64,000 nucleotides of DNA from contig OW240913.1 of NCBI GenBank assembly GCA_933207985.1, forward strand, positions 267,711,848 through 267,775,847, written 5' to 3'. A program made the position numbers and the translations under genes. The notes beneath the pieces are model-generated. The model saw only the letters and a list, made by a program, of their open reading frames with translations. It searched no databases and was not told the origin of the DNA. Shown one piece after another: positions 11,596 to 24,640 of the stretch. How positions within the stretch are numbered: position 1 is the first letter of the stretch; each line of letters starts with the position of its first letter. This stretch comes from Pelobates cultripes. Its lineage: Eukaryota > Chordata > Amphibia > Anura > Pelobatidae.

Positions 11596-12903
11596 GACCC
11601 CAGAGATGCACAACTTGCTTATGCTGTGGATGTAATTGGGGTAAAATAAGGTTTCTATGCTTAACATTAGTGCTGTAAAAATAACTTTCCTATTTCAAAG
11701 ATATATTCTGGACAGGCCTCCAATTGTCCTGATTTGGGTTGGACAATCCCAATATTGAGGTCCTCTCTCGACATCCATAACCTGCACAGGGCAAGTGCAT
11801 CATTAGACGTGAGTGCTCTATGTTGAATACACTAATACCATGCAAAAGGTCTCTCTGCATGGTCTACTCAAAATTGGGCTGTCCTGAAGGCTGTCAGTTC
11901 ATTTATGCTGCTTGTATGTTATTCTTAAAAGCGTTTTCCATTGCCCCTCTTAGTCAGCCATGAGAAAGCATAAGCAAAACAGAAAAAAGGAAACAATGTT
12001 TCTATGCCTTATTCTCATTTGCAATGTGTGCCCTGGCTGTGCCTGGATGGAACTGAATTGCGATGTAATTTGCTAAATCTATAATTATAATTTAAATGAA
12101 AACACAGCATCACGTGAAAATAAACAGATTACCACAAGTTATATTTTCAATTTTAATAGAGTAATTGCCAGAGAATGATAATGATTCCCTTTTATGTTAA
12201 CTGTTCAAGAACACTTTATGAAAAATTACACGCTGTCAGTAAATTAATTTCAAACTTTAGGTCAAAATAACTGAATTGGGGAAAAAAACAAGTTAGTAGT
12301 GCTTTCAGTTTGACTATTTTTGGCAACAATTTGGAATCCCCTGTGAATTCACTTTGAATTTTAACATCCAACTGGAATTTTAGTGAATAATCTTTGTGGT
12401 GACAGTAACATCCCACTTATACATTGTGCTAGCCAGATTGCTAGATCTAAAGTTTAAATGTTATCACCATGCTTTTTTTTTTGCATTTATCCATTAAATG
12501 GATAAAACAACACTGTGAAAATGTTTCTTGCCTCAATGCTGAAGTACACAAATACACATTTGGATCCTAATTTGCTTACATAGACAATAATGTGTTACTC
12601 TCCAAGCAGGCTGTGATTAGGGGAGTAACTGGATCACTGCTTCAGCTCTCAGCCTTGAACATTCCCCATAAACATGTAAGCAAAAAAAAGTTTATAATTA
12701 AAGGATCAGTGACAAGTAAATATTAAAATCTTTCTGCAAACATGTAGCCAGTCAGTCTGCATACTATGCGATGTTCTACAAAGTTTATTGGATGCCTGAA
12801 GTATTGCAGTGAGACTTGAATTCCAGATATCTTTAGAGATCTGTATACTAGCTCCTCACATTCTAATCCCTTCAGAGCAACAAAGATCGGATCACGCAAT
12901 AGT
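11596..12903. other. no gene seen
   Basis: AT-rich sequence without recognised families. A minus-strand frame at about 12723-12989 spans the edge of the next MITE and matches no family I know. Confidence 0.5.
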
Positions 12904-13656
12904 TTAAAGGGACACTCCAGACCACTAAAGCACTTAATCTTGCTGAAAAGCTTTGTGTGAAGAGTGTGCCCTCTGTTTTCATTTTGCAAAAAGTGTAGAT
13001 TTTATTAGAAATTGGCACGTTTATAAATTAAAATGGTAACACCCCCTTGGCTTTCAAGTAGACAAGCGGTAATGTTACTTTCTGTTTTGGTTAGCTCAGT
13101 GGAGCTAAACTCAAGAGGCAGCAACTGCCAAGAGCACCTGCCTTTCAAAGACTTCTCACTAAGCTGCATTGAGAAGTCTGTGATTGGACAACCATGGAAA
13201 GTCTGGATGGGGTTAGAAGGGGAGGGCTTGCAAAGGCTGCAGACAAAAGAACTGCGGGTTTTGCAGAGTATTTTTCGATATACCCCCAATGAAAACATGT
13301 ATAATTAAATGCATGCAAGTTTTAATTTGGGGTATATCTATTAAACAGTGATATGACCAACACTAGAGGTGCTTTCCAGTGAGAACGGAGATAGATTCCG
13401 TTATCCATCAAATATTGCGTCTACTCATTCACACTAGCCTCCCAATGATTCCCTATGGGAAATCAATGGATTGAATAAAATTATCAAATTTGAGCACCTC
13501 AGCCAGGGAGGCAAAGCGGTCACAATGAGACCAACTTGGTAAGGGATTACTGGTAAGTGAATATCACCTCACGGGAGGTGGGAGGTATACACCAAATAGG
13601 TAGATTTAAACTATAGCATTAGGAATACATGTTTGTAAGCTATAGTGTTCCTTTAA
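12904..13656 (+). repeat. TTAA-flanked MITE or MITE composite (753 bp)
   Basis: It starts TTAAAGGGACACTCCAG and ends CTATAGTGTTCCTTTAA. The two ends differ more than in the other copies, so it may be two MITE halves side by side and not one element. Confidence 0.55.
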
Positions 13657-13790
13657 ATCACATCTGAACAGATTTGTTACTTACAGAAATCAGAAAGCCA
13701 GTGTAGCAGCATTGTCCTCTTTTATTTAAGTTGTGAAAATGCAAATAACATTAGTATTTAATATACCGTAAACGTAAGGTTGGAAACTTA

Positions 13791-14126
<336 letters not shown>

Positions 14127-14399
14127 TTAGCTTTTATTTTGTATCTGTATATCTTCAAAATACCAAAAGTTAGTTTAAATAGGCAGTTATTTTATTGTTA
14201 GTGGGTACTACCTTAGCATTTAGCAGCACATAAATTATTTTTAGTCACAATCTTAGGTGATCAAAAGAAATGTGAGCTATATTGAGATTTTATTAAATGC
14301 TTTGGCTACATTTACTTTTTTTTTTTAGTGATCATTACACAAAATATCCCAACTGCCTTTCATATAAAGAATTAATATATAAAGTGATAAATATCCTTA

Positions 14400-15785
14400 A
14401 AAAGAGATTTTTTTTCACATTCCTCTATACTCAATACCTCATAATGACAAATAAAACAGATTTTTTGACACCAATGCAAATATGTTAAACAGACAAAATG
14501 TAAATATCACAATTGAAGCACATTTGGCTGATTCAAGTCTTTTTGGGTACGATGTGACAAGCTTTAAATACCTGGATTTGTGTAGTTTCTGACTTTCATC
14601 TCTGCAGATCATCTCAAACTCTGTCAGGCTGGGTGGGGATGTTTGATTGGTTTCAAGATGGGACATATTCCCAGAGTTGTCCTAAGCCAATCTTGCGTTG
14701 TCTTGTCTGTGTGTTTAGGATAATTGTCCTGTTGAAAGGTGAACCTTCGGCTCTATCTGAGTTTACGATCTAATGTTTAAACTTTCTTTACGGCACAATC
14801 TGTTTAGTTTAGAATTTCTTATAGCCTTCTAGATCCTGCACGAGCCCTCTGTGTGTGATTAAAGTTTAATTTACAGAGAAGGGAAAACAAGCTTCTAAAG
14901 CAAGTTAACCCCTGATTGAAAATTAAACCTTTTTTTCATGCAGGCTGTGTCAGTTACAGCCAGGGGAGGTGTGGTTAGGGCTGCATAAACAGAAACAGAA
15001 ATGGTGAGAATTGAGCAGTAAGACTACATGGGCATAATCTATAAACCATAACTGCTTCACTAAGCTAGTTATTTTGATACCTATAGCATCTCTTTAAGGA
15101 AATATTTATATTGTGCGTGTTCAGCTTTACCTCAACCCTGTCTAGTCACCTAGTTCCTGCTGCTGAAAACCCCCCAAAACAAAGCATGACACTACCACCA
15201 CCATGATTCACTGTTGAGATGGTATTGTGCAGGTGATGAGCTTTGCCTTATTCCCTCTAGACATAACATTTTGAATTGAGGCCAAACAGCTCAATCCTCA
15301 TTTCATTAGACTAGAGAATATTGTGTCTCATAGTCTGAGAATTCTTTAGGTGCTTTCATATGTCTTGCAGTGAGGTAGATTCCGTCTGCCCAGTCTGCCA
15401 TAGCTAGATCAGCCAAGTGTAATTGTGATGGTTGACCGTCCATAAGTTTTGCCCATCTTTACACATGATCTCTTGAGTTAACTTAGAGTGACCATCAGGC
15501 TCTTGGTCACTTCTCTTACCAAGGCCCTCTCTCCTGACTGCTCAGTTTGGCCATGTGGCCGCTCTAAGAAGAGTTTGGTTGTTCCAAACTTCTTACCTTT
15601 AATAATTAAGGAGGCCACTGTGCTCTTGAGAATGCACCTTAAAATATTAGAGCAAGGGGTCTAAATACATATGTGATATTTCAGTTTTTCTTTTAATACA
15701 TTTGCAAAATAATAAAAAATAAAAATGTGTTTGCTTTTTTCTTTGCTATTATAGGGTATTGAGTGTAAACTGATGCAAACAAATT
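14400..15785 (-). mobile_element. degenerate Tc1-like transposon in the kinase intron
   Basis: The ends form inverted repeats (ACTCAATACC... at about 14429; the matching GGGTATTGAGTG near 15755). The interior matches the fish/amphibian Tc1 transposase read on the minus strand, e.g. the segment whose complement encodes a GAGCGGCCACATGG-type GRP linker near 15540-15600. Many stops and indels are present, and a MITE sits inside. There is no intact frame, so it is a fossil. Confidence 0.75.
14820..15097 (+). repeat. MITE fragment inserted in the Tc1 relic
   Basis: This block interrupts the Tc1 sequence and ends ACCTATAGCATCTCTTTAA, a variant of the TTAA-MITE terminus. The left boundary is approximate. 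Confidence 0.55.
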
Positions 15786-17017
15786 GTGATTTAAACAATC
15801 TTTAAAGGCTGCAAAACAGAAATATGCAAAAAAAAAAATGAAGGGATCAAAAAGTAATAGTGAAAGAGAGAGAGAGTTTTCAACAGTTTAAATGTTATGG
15901 TGTTTAAATCGCGCACTATTTGTAGGCAAAGCATATTACCTGGAAATATAAAATGAATGCCACTGTTTTCCCATTTCAGATGTTTAGACACTAGGATGCA
16001 TGCATGGGTAGTTGCATAAAGCAGAGATAGAAATGCCTCACAAATGATGCCAGAGTTTTCTCAGAGAACTCTGAAAACATGATAGGGCAGTTCATTAATC
16101 TCCCAGCACCTAGTTCCACATACTTCTTGCAACCACAAGTCTGACAGTCCTACAGTTTTTGTAATGCCTCAAACCTAATCTGTGCAAGAATAACACCCTT
16201 TTAGGTCAGTCAGCCCTTTTATACCTGGCACAATTCCTTTCCTTCTCCATAGGAAGAGAAAAGGGACATCTTTCGGGCCACAAAAACTCTTGTGCCTAGG
16301 TTTGGAGACAACCACATGAAGGAGAAAGTCAATTATGAAACAGTAAAATTAGGGATGTAAAATGTAAAATATATGATAGGTGTTATGTTACAATGATTCA
16401 AATGATAGTTTAAAGAGTTTAAATATTGATGTTCTTTATTTTATGAATGTAAAAAGATCTTTGGATTTTGGGAGTGCAGTGGATAACCTGGCTTGCTGTA
16501 AATGTCTCAGCTACAAGCTGATTAGCAGTTTTTATTATGCAAGCATAGGTGTGCAGTTTCCAGACCCAAGTAAATGGGTTAGAGCTGGGTATTCCATGAG
16601 CAGAGCTTTGAGAAATGTGAATAACATTGATTTTCTCTGAATGGGTGCCTTAAGATGAGGAGCGTCGTCTCAAGCTTGAGAAGCCAACAAATAGAATTTC
16701 AGTCTGTCCAATTCTTTAATTACGGCCTTTAATATATGACCATCTGAGAGTTTCTTCATAAACATGTGTCAGTTTGGACACTAACCTACAGTAATTCTAA
16801 AATCTATGAACTACCCTTGTGACCCAAACTAAAAAATAGACCAGTTTACAGACTGAAAATAAATCTTAAACAACTTTATCTACTGTCTCATATAATTTCT
16901 GGTTAGTGTTCTATATTTAACATTCTCAATACTGATTTAATTTTTTTTTTAAATATAATCCTAACTATATAAATTAAATTCCTAAACTGCAACTCAAACC
17001 AAGTGATTTTGCTTTAC
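15786..17017. other. rest of kinase intron; no other gene seen
   Basis: Intron DNA on the 5' side of the exon at 13838. A plus-strand frame near 16380-16640 has no family likeness. Confidence 0.55.
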
Positions 17018-17075
17018 CTATCTTGACTCTTCCTCTCTCAGGACCTTCCCCCATTACCAGGATGTTTGCTGGTTT
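17018..17075 (-). CDS. CDK8/CDK19 internal exon, catalytic-loop end
   Basis: A 58 bp exon reads KPANILVMGEGPERGRVKI plus one base of the next codon. It follows a TGTTTTGCAG acceptor and is followed by G|GTAAAGC as donor. KPAN is the end of the HRDLKPAN catalytic loop, and the Asn is a metal-binding residue. The HRDL part must come from an upstream exon at higher coordinates, which I did not find in the window. Spliced to the exon at 13969, the frame is exact. The intron between them (13970-17017) holds a Tc1 relic and a MITE. The small exon size and phase fit the vertebrate CDK8/19 gene structure as I recall it. Confidence 0.93.
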
Positions 17076-17217
17076 CTGCAAAACATAAAATGAACTTAAT
17101 TAAATCTCTTTATATCCCTTTTTTACCTTATTTTAGGAGACTATATGAAATGACATTATTTATGTTATCTTTAAAACAAATTTTATCAGCTGGTTTAGTT
17201 TACTTATTTGTTTAGAG

Positions 17218-17354
17218 CAGGCTTCCCCAAACTCTGGCCCTACAGATGTTGTTCAACTACAACTCCCACGATTCTCAGCCTATCTATTTCATTCATAAAA
17301 TCATGGGAGTTGTAGTTCAGCAACATCTGGAGGGCCGGAGTTTGGGGAAGCCTG
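17218..17354 (+). mobile_element. hAT-type hairpin MITE (137 bp)
   Basis: CAGGCTTCCCCAAACTC at the left is mirrored by GAGTTTGGGGAAGCCTG at the right, with inner arms such as TGTTGTTCAACTACAACTCC. Flanks GTTTAGAG and GTTTAAAG are an 8 bp target duplication with one mismatch. CAG...CTG ends plus an 8 bp duplication fit hAT. Confidence 0.82.
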
Positions 17355-18166
17355 GTTTAAAGTGATGGAAAGCAGTTAGTGGTTAGGTCTTTAGTGATTT
17401 ACCAATATCATGTAACTAATATAAAAAAATAAAAAAAAATAATAATTCAAGTTTAGCATTTAGAATAGTAACAGTAATAATGATAATATATTTTACAATA
17501 TTATTATTTTTTTTTCCAGGCATCCAAAATAACCCCTTTTATGGTACCCCTTCACTGGCAGAAAACAAATATACAATTACCATTTTTTTCCATTATTCAG
17601 ACAAATTAATGTTTCTGTCCATTTCTTTGTTCTTAAATCTCTTTATTAAGGCAGGCATTAATCATGCAACATTTGACACATAAAGAGTAAACATATATTT
17701 ATTACCTCCTCACTGCCAATCCAATAACATATATAAAGCATGATAAGCAGACTGAAGCTGATTGGGGTAGAACCCCACCAAAGTAACATAAAAGTCAAAA
17801 TTACAATCTATGACAGCATTTCATCCATATAATATGGTAGTGTGAAACAGGCCATGTCCTCGGTAAAATATAGTTATTATGCATGAGTGCAGATACCCAA
17901 AATACCTACACCGCCAGATATTTTGGACCTTGGGTCCACGCATTTGTTTCTGAAAATAATTGTTTATTAAAGACAAGCTGCATACAGGTAAGTAGAAAAT
18001 ATAAGAATACCAACATTAGAGATAACAGAAAGCTCCAGAATGTGGTTATCCAGGTCAATAGAAACAGAAAGCATATACAATAATCATATGATCGAATAGA
18101 ATTTTCTCATAATAGCAAGTAAGTTATGATGCGTCATACAAAAAGGTATGCAGGGTTAAACAGGCC
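17355..18166. other. no gene seen
   Basis: AT-rich kinase-gene flank without recognised families. Confidence 0.5.
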
Positions 18167-18345
18167 ACACTTTATATTATTATTATTATTATTACTGGTA
18201 TTTACCAGTATATTCCGCAGCGCTTTACAATATTATCAAAGGGGGAGAGTTAACAATAAATGAGACAATCACAAAAACTTATGGGCACAATAGGTTGAAG
18301 AGGGCCCTGCTCAAACGAGCTTACAGTCTTTAGGAAATTATAAGT
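18167..18345 (+). repeat. ATT microsatellite leading a dispersed repeat
   Basis: (ATT)n is followed by CCGCAGCGCTTTACAAT, AGAGGGCCCTGCTC and AACGAGCTTACAGTCT, a widespread vertebrate repeat that I know from frogs. No coding role. Confidence 0.65.
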
Positions 18346-19527
18346 AATTTTACATAACTTTTCCCTGGCAAGGGGATCACAGCACAAATAACCCTCATCA
18401 TATTAAACTGGACTAATATAGTGTAGGTCCTGTTCCCTTATGTATTGTCAGGCTGACTTCCCATGCCAACAGCAAATGCTCTGAACCACCTGAAATATTT
18501 GAAACCCCTGAATAACCATTGTAGTATTTGTGTGCAGTGTCTCAGCTTGACTTTGTTCCAGGCTGCCCAGTGTCAATTCTGTGCAAAAAAAATGCACACT
18601 GCATGCTGACGACAGACGTGCTTATCTTCTCACCTTGCAGGCAGAGCTCGTTATCCACTCCCTGTTTCTCTGCATTTAGGTTTGTTTTTTTAAACTTCCC
18701 TCCCCTGCCCCCCCCCTCTCCCTCCCCTCACCAGCAAATCTTCGGAAGCCTGTGATTGGAACACAGAGGCCCCCTGAAATGACAGACGGAGGAGGGAGGT
18801 CAGTGCCTGGCGCTGATTTTAAAAACATTTTTTGCCAATAGAGCATTTTAACTTAAAAAAACAGATTGAAGAGTTACAGTAATACTTTAATGTAATGATT
18901 ACCATTTAGTAGTCTCAGATGGGGTCTAGATAATAGTAATTTTACATTTTAAATTGAAAGTCAAATTTAAACTCCAATTAACTAGCTTAGTTTAGTTGTG
19001 CACGCAATAAAGCCATTTTTACCAGAAAATGTATAAACATATAAGTGTTGGAGGAAACTAAATAAGACGTATTTATTTATTTATTTTTTAAATAGTATAG
19101 GACTCATTAGTGGAAAATAATAAACTCTGAATAAAAAAAAAAAAAATCCCCACCCCCAAAGAAAATGGGATGGAAAAACAAAAACCAACTATTGCACCTA
19201 CTATTGTAAGAAAGTCATTGTAAGAAAGGAATAAGTTCTAATTAAAACAATGTCTGATTTTTTATTTTTTTTTCTGTAAAATTCCAACAAGCCAGGAGAG
19301 CAAAGAGGCAGGTAGTGGAGACATTATGTTGTCATGGGGAACTAAAACAACCATACACAATTCATATGTATTAAAAATTCCCATTAAAAACATGTCTGAG
19401 ATGTAGGCCAACTTCAGATAAAAAAATGTTTGCATTTGTATTTTACTATAAGCCTTTGAAGAATGTATGAAGAAACCACTAAGCAGCACATTCCTGGCCT
19501 CCTAGAGTTTCTGGAAATAATAGTTTC
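18346..19527. other. no gene seen; one C/T-rich patch
   Basis: The patch 18640-18800 is C-rich and may be a MITE remnant. The rest is AT-rich with homopolymers (19130-19145). Confidence 0.45.
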
Positions 19528-20063
19528 TTAAAGGAACACTATAGGTCAGGAATATAAACATGTATTCCTGACCCTATAGTGTTTAACCCATCATTTAGTT
19601 GGCTTGCACACCCTCAGCTCCCTTAAAAGCAATTAAAACTCGTCTTAATTCCAGCGCCGCGCAGTTCCGCCAGTGCTAGCTCTCCCACTTGGTGACATCA
19701 TCAGAATTCCCGATTTTTAGCCAATCCAATGCTTTCCCATAGGAAAAGCTATTGGAAAGGGGGAGGGACCAAACACTGTTTTGGCCAATCAGCACCTCCT
19801 CGTAGAGATGCACTGAATCAATGCATCTCTATGAGGAAAATTAAGCGTTTACATACAGATTGTGGAGACACTGAACGGCAGTGCTGCCTACTGTGCAGGT
19901 GTCTGAGGAGTGGCCACTTGGAGGTGTCCCTAGGGGCAATGTAAACACTGCCTTTTCTATGAAAAGACAGTGTTTGCATGAAAATGCCTGCATATAATGA
20001 GTATACTCACCAGATCAACTACATTAAGCTGTAGTTAATCTGGTGACTATAGTGTCCCTTTAA
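19528..20063 (+). repeat. complete TTAA-flanked MITE (536 bp)
   Basis: It opens TTAAAGGAACACTATAGG and closes CTATAGTGTCCCTTTAA. The interior resembles the 6870 element (CATCTCTATGAGGA, GTCTGAGGAGTGGCCACTTG). Confidence 0.78.
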
Positions 20064-21219
20064 ATACAATAAACCATGTGATTATAACAATAGAGAAATA
20101 TAAACAGGTACTATGGACATGTGAATCACTTTTCAGTTTTTTTTCTTAATCTTTTTCTAAATTCCCCCATATATTTTTCCCATCCCCTAGCTCTCTATAT
20201 AAACAATTGTTAGGATTTGTATTAGAATTTTATGAACACAGACACAACCTTACTAGGTGTACAATGTGGAAAGGGTGGCAGCGATTTCTTCCAGGATTAA
20301 TATTTCTAATGAAAAAAAATACACAGAAATTTCTGTCTTTTTATCAATTAAGGTTTATTTTATTAACCACACAATGGAGACCACATGATGGCCTTGATTT
20401 AATAAGCTTTCAAATGATTTGCTATAAAATAAAGCATACAAACTGTACAAATAAAATTACCAGAACGTGGGTATTATAAAGGATAGCTTTAAATAGTTAC
20501 TCGATGCAGCACAACCTTTTTTTTTTAATTAAAACAATATGTAAATACATAAACAAACCCCCTGCACACACAATCCTCACACAACACTGCAGCCACATAT
20601 ACACTACCCTGCAAACGCACAAATAAACCTTTCTGGCAGTATTGGGAGAGTTTAAAGTAAAAACAGTTAATACGGTACCCAATAAATAAAATAAGTATGC
20701 CACTACTTAAGATCCATGTTTAACTTGTTAATTAGTGGGATGTAATTTCCAGAATACAGTGTTTTTAGGGGGTCAGCTGTCAAGTGGCTCCCATTATATG
20801 GTAGACTGGGGGGTGATCTGAAAACAGTAAATCAAGTGTATTTGGGCCACAGACTAAAAGGCATAGTACGGGATTTGTCAATAATTATTTTAAAACCTGG
20901 TAGCTCACTAAACGAGTTAAGTAGTTGGAAGAGATGTAAGAAAGAGTGTAACAGTGTATGCTGAAGTGTAATCTATAAGAGCCATTAATAATTTCAAATG
21001 TGGCTGGTGATGTTACCTGAGTGAGAATCTGTACACCATAGGATTTGTATGACTATGTGGAACTCTCAAGGCAATCCCTTGTGGAACAGAACGCCAGACA
21101 TGTATGGCCACTCCATTCTGTTAAATGTTTTCTCTGCTTTTTTTATGTGGATTGCTTACCACTTCAGGTCAGTGCTATCATATGCCTGCCTGTTTGGGAT
21201 GAACCTGAACTGATTGGGT
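20064..21219. other. no gene seen
   Basis: AT-rich, with no recognised family. Confidence 0.5.
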
Positions 21220-21235
21220 GTTCCACATACAAACA

Positions 21236-21306
21236 GACACATACATCCACACACACACACATACATACAGATATACATACAAACACACAAACATACACAC
21301 ACATGC
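21236..21306 (+). repeat. CA/CATA microsatellite
   Basis: About 70 bp of ACACAC and ATACATAC units. Confidence 0.85.
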
Positions 21307-21319
21307 AAAATGTTTTAGT

Positions 21320-21740
21320 CACCCTCCTGCTTCCTACCTTCAAGGTGACTTTCTCTGGGTCCAGCGGCTGGCTCCAGCTGATGGGAGTCAGAGTGGGAAC
21401 TCTGACTCCCTCCTCTCCTTCCTCCTCCCGCGCGGCTCTCTATGAAAGCTGGGAGAAAGTGACCAGGGCAGTCACTCCCTCCAAGCTCTGACATCATCAC
21501 ACGGGGCCTGGTCGCACTATTAAAGCGCTGCAGCGCTGACCAGGCCCCGTTGAAATTCATTGTCATCAAGTGGCCCTAACAGCATGGGCCACCCGATAGG
21601 TCCCTTCAATGCGGCACCGGCGGTTGTACCACGCGAGCCTGGCCAGCATTACAGTTGCAGGGGTCCGAAGGGCGGCCGGGCCCCTTGAGTGACATGCCCG
21701 ATCGCAGCTGTGCCCTCTGCGACCGCAGTAATTGGTAACA
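21320..21740 (+). repeat. GC-rich dispersed repeat
   Basis: This GC-rich stretch shares the GGCCGGGCCCC and GATCGCAGCTGTG / CTGCGACC text with the block at 8230-8310. Overlapping frames on both strands reflect its composition. Confidence 0.5.
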
Positions 21741-21799
21741 TCTTTAATGAGTAGATGTTTAACAGGATAGTAAAGTAATAATCAAGTAACAAAATTTTA

Positions 21800-22480
21800 A
21801 AAAGCTGCAGTATTCAAAATTAAAATTCATCTCTATATTGTTTTGTTCATTAGCATTTGAAAATTCATTGATTGCCAGTTCCATTCATAATTGAAACATT
21901 AATTTGTTTATTATATTTTTCCATACTGAAACGGTTTTAGTTTTCCAGTTTCTGGCTATTAGAATTTTAAAAGCTACAAAACAATGTATAATGATGAAGT
22001 TCTTTTCTATCTTTTTTAGGGTAGGCCATCTCAAATGTAATAGAGCCACCTCTGGCACAAACCTGAGTCTATGTTCTATCACTGTATGTATAAAAACGAA
22101 TATCTTTTTCCATTGAGCCATTATCTCAGTACAACTCCACCATATATGTAAATATGAGCCTCTACTCTTTTCACACCTCCAACACATATCAGATGTCAAA
22201 ATAAACATTCTAGCTACCCTTGAAGGCACCAAATACCACTTGTTAATACATTTATATTGAGTCCCCTGCAAATGTACACAATGAATAGCTTTCCTTATGT
22301 CTATTAGTAATTTATACCATTCCATACTCATAATTTGAATAATTAATTCATTTTCCCATTTTGCCAGAGCATTAATTTGATCGTCATTTTTATTCATTTT
22401 GATCATACCCACTGCTTTGGAAAGAACTTTATGGACTATATTTTGATAAAAATGTTACATGAAGTCTCATTTGTTCCTGT
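21800..22480 (-). pseudogene. L1-type LINE ORF2 C-terminal fragment
   Basis: The minus strand encodes NKWYLVPSRVARMF, CWRCEKSRGSYLHIWWSC and FWxxI-like text. This is the C-terminal Cys-rich region of L1 ORF2 (WYLTP...CWRC...HIWWSC). Upstream RT motifs are absent and the copy is 5' truncated. A stop-free frame covers 21885-22412. It is from a different, older copy than the L1 at 59303. Confidence 0.85.
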
Positions 22481-22729
22481 TTTACTAAACCTTAGATGTT
22501 GCATCAGTGTATTTTTCCCACTTAGATAATTAAAAGGCTCAGATGAAGGAAGGTCAAACTCTATTGTTAGATCCGAGAATGGTTTTATTTTAGTATTTTC
22601 TATTAGCTGGTCTATAGTTGATGATGATATTACATCTTTTCCAATTTGTTAAGGTTAAAAGTTGGCCTCCAGTACCTCATTTAAAATATAAAGACACGGG
22701 TTAATGAGAATAAACAAATTCCTTTTATT

Positions 22730-23362
22730 TTTAATTATAGTTCAAATGTAGGATGTCTTAAAAAGATCATTAATTGTAATTGGCACATTTTAAAACAAGA
22801 TTATGAGTTAGATGATTTTCCTGGTTCTAAGCCTACATTTTTTTTTTTAGAGGAGCTAAGAATTTTAAACATATTTTAACTTTAACTTATATAGAAAGAG
22901 ATAAAGAAGATAATATTTAGATAAATGGTCCAAATCGCAGAAAGGTTTTTATCAAGTTGCAATGCGTGTAAACAATCTAAAATTATGAAGAAAAATAAAA
23001 GAGTTAAAAATCAAATCCCTAATAATCTTTGAAAAAAAAATGTGATCTATCTACTAAAATGTTCATGTAGCCTACACTATGTAGGAAGAACATCTAGGTC
23101 TCTAACAGTACGCATTAGTGAACATGTTAGAAATATAAAAAAGTGCTTTGAAAATCATAGTGTGTCAAAACACTTTTTAGATTGTCACCATTCCAACCCT
23201 ACAGAATTAGAGTTTATGGGGATAGACAAAATAAGTAACCACTGGAGGGGTGGTGACAGTGCCTCCAGTTTGGATAGACAAGAGTTAAAATGGATTTTCG
23301 AACTGCAGACACTGTCCCCAAAAAGGTTAAATATCGATTTTGATTTCGGTGCCCTCTTATAA
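22730..23362 (+). pseudogene. Penelope-like GIY-YIG endonuclease remnant
   Basis: The last 106 codons are intact (23042-23362): IYLLKCSCSLHYVGRTSRS is the GIY-YIG signature, followed by the EHVRNIKK, NHWRGGDS and ELKWIF blocks that align with the elements at 341-2357. Upstream, the linker (equivalent to LKKIIRKYW and TPDIVYRG) is present but broken by stops and shifts. It is a different PLE subfamily from the pair at the window start, with about half the residues shared by eye. Confidence 0.85.
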
Positions 23363-24011
23363 CTATATTTTTACTTGTAATAAATGTCTATCTTTTATTT
23401 AAATGCCTTTTAAATAGTATATAATTCCTGCATACATTTTACCTCCTCTGTTAATTAAGGGATAATATGGACTACATTTGTTATGCTTTTACTATAGTTT
23501 CCAACCTCAATGCTTTGATAGTGATACATAAATTGTCTCTTTTATACTCTTGCCCATTTCTATTCCCTCAACCTCTATGGCGTCTCAGGACTTATGGAAC
23601 GCTATGCTCCACCTTTAGGGAGGGGATACACTAATGAGGATGTTACACGACGTGACAAACCACGTACGTCTTACCGGATGCGGATGTACTGCCATTTTGA
23701 AAACCCCCTATTTGATGCACAGGATACACGCAAAAAGCGCAACCGTGACGTATTCATCGGGCAGGGTCTTTTGAATTGTTGGGAAGTTCGGAATTGGATG
23801 GGGATTATCGCGATCTCCGCCATCTTGGGAATGACATATATACCCAGAAGAACCATATTTGGACATCGGAAACTCCACACCTGTAATTAACTTCATTGTT
23901 AAGTTGTGTATAAATGATATGTTTTCACCTCTGTCGGTAGATGCACCTGAGGAAGACCTTTTGTCGGTTGAAACGCGTTGTGCTTGCTTTATGATACCTC
24001 AGTATATGTTG
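23363..24011 (+). mobile_element. 3' terminal region of the second Penelope-like element
   Basis: An AT-rich tail is followed by a GC-richer part with CGTACGTCTTACC and, at 23947-23980, a hammerhead-like motif. It runs into the assembly gap. Confidence 0.6.
23947..23980 (+). ncRNA. hammerhead-ribozyme-like motif
   Basis: The full box CTGAGGA (CUGANGA) is followed by a 4 bp stem (GACC with GGTT, one wobble), GAAAC and GCGTTG. Order and spacing match the minimal hammerheads known from Penelope-like elements. Self-cleavage is inference. Confidence 0.55.
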
Positions 24012-24111
24012 NNNNNNNNNNNNNNNNNNNNNNNNNNNNNNNNNNNNNNNNNNNNNNNNNNNNNNNNNNNNNNNNNNNNNNNNNNNNNNNNNNNNNNNNN
24101 NNNNNNNNNNN
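24012..24111. other. assembly gap (100 N)
   Basis: Exactly 100 N, a placeholder length. The true sequence, probably PLE end plus microsatellite, is unknown. Confidence 0.99.
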
Positions 24112-24154
24112 ACCATATATAGTTATATATTGATTTATATATTGATTCAGTGTA

Positions 24155-24640
24155 CTGCAGGATAGATAGATAGATAGACAGACATACATATAGTAGATGG
24201 ACGGACGGACAGATCGATAGTAGATAGACGGACGGACAGACAGATATACAGACAGTAGACAGATAAATAGATAGATAGTAGATAGACGGACGGACGGACA
24301 GACAGATAGTAGATAGATAGACAGACAGATAGCAGATAGACGGACGGACAGACAGGTAGTAGATAAACGGACAGACAGACAGATAGTAGATAGATAGTAG
24401 ATAGACAGACAGACAGATAGTAGATAGACTGACGGATGGACAGACAGATAGTAGGTAGGTAGATAGACAGACAGATAGATGGACGGACAGACAGACCGAC
24501 AGACAGATAGATAGTAGATAGACAGACAGATATACAGACAGTAGATAGATAGACAGACAGACACATAGTAGATAGACAGACGGACAGACAGACCGACAGA
24601 CAGATAGACAGACGATAGATAGATAGATACCTAAATAACT
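24155..24640 (+). repeat. GATA/GACA/GACG microsatellite
   Basis: Nearly 490 bp of GATAGATA, GACAGACA and GGACGGAC units. Long minus-strand frames (YLSVCLS repeats) are artefacts of the tetranucleotide repeat. Confidence 0.95.

Noticed and set aside
12723..12989. 88-codon minus-strand frame 3' of the kinase exon
   Set aside because: It spans a MITE boundary and does not match the next CDK8/19 exon (DIWAIGCIF), and no splice sites frame it.
23989..24566. Long minus-strand frame rich in YLSVCLS
   Set aside because: It is the translation of a GATA/GACA microsatellite and part of it reads through the N gap.
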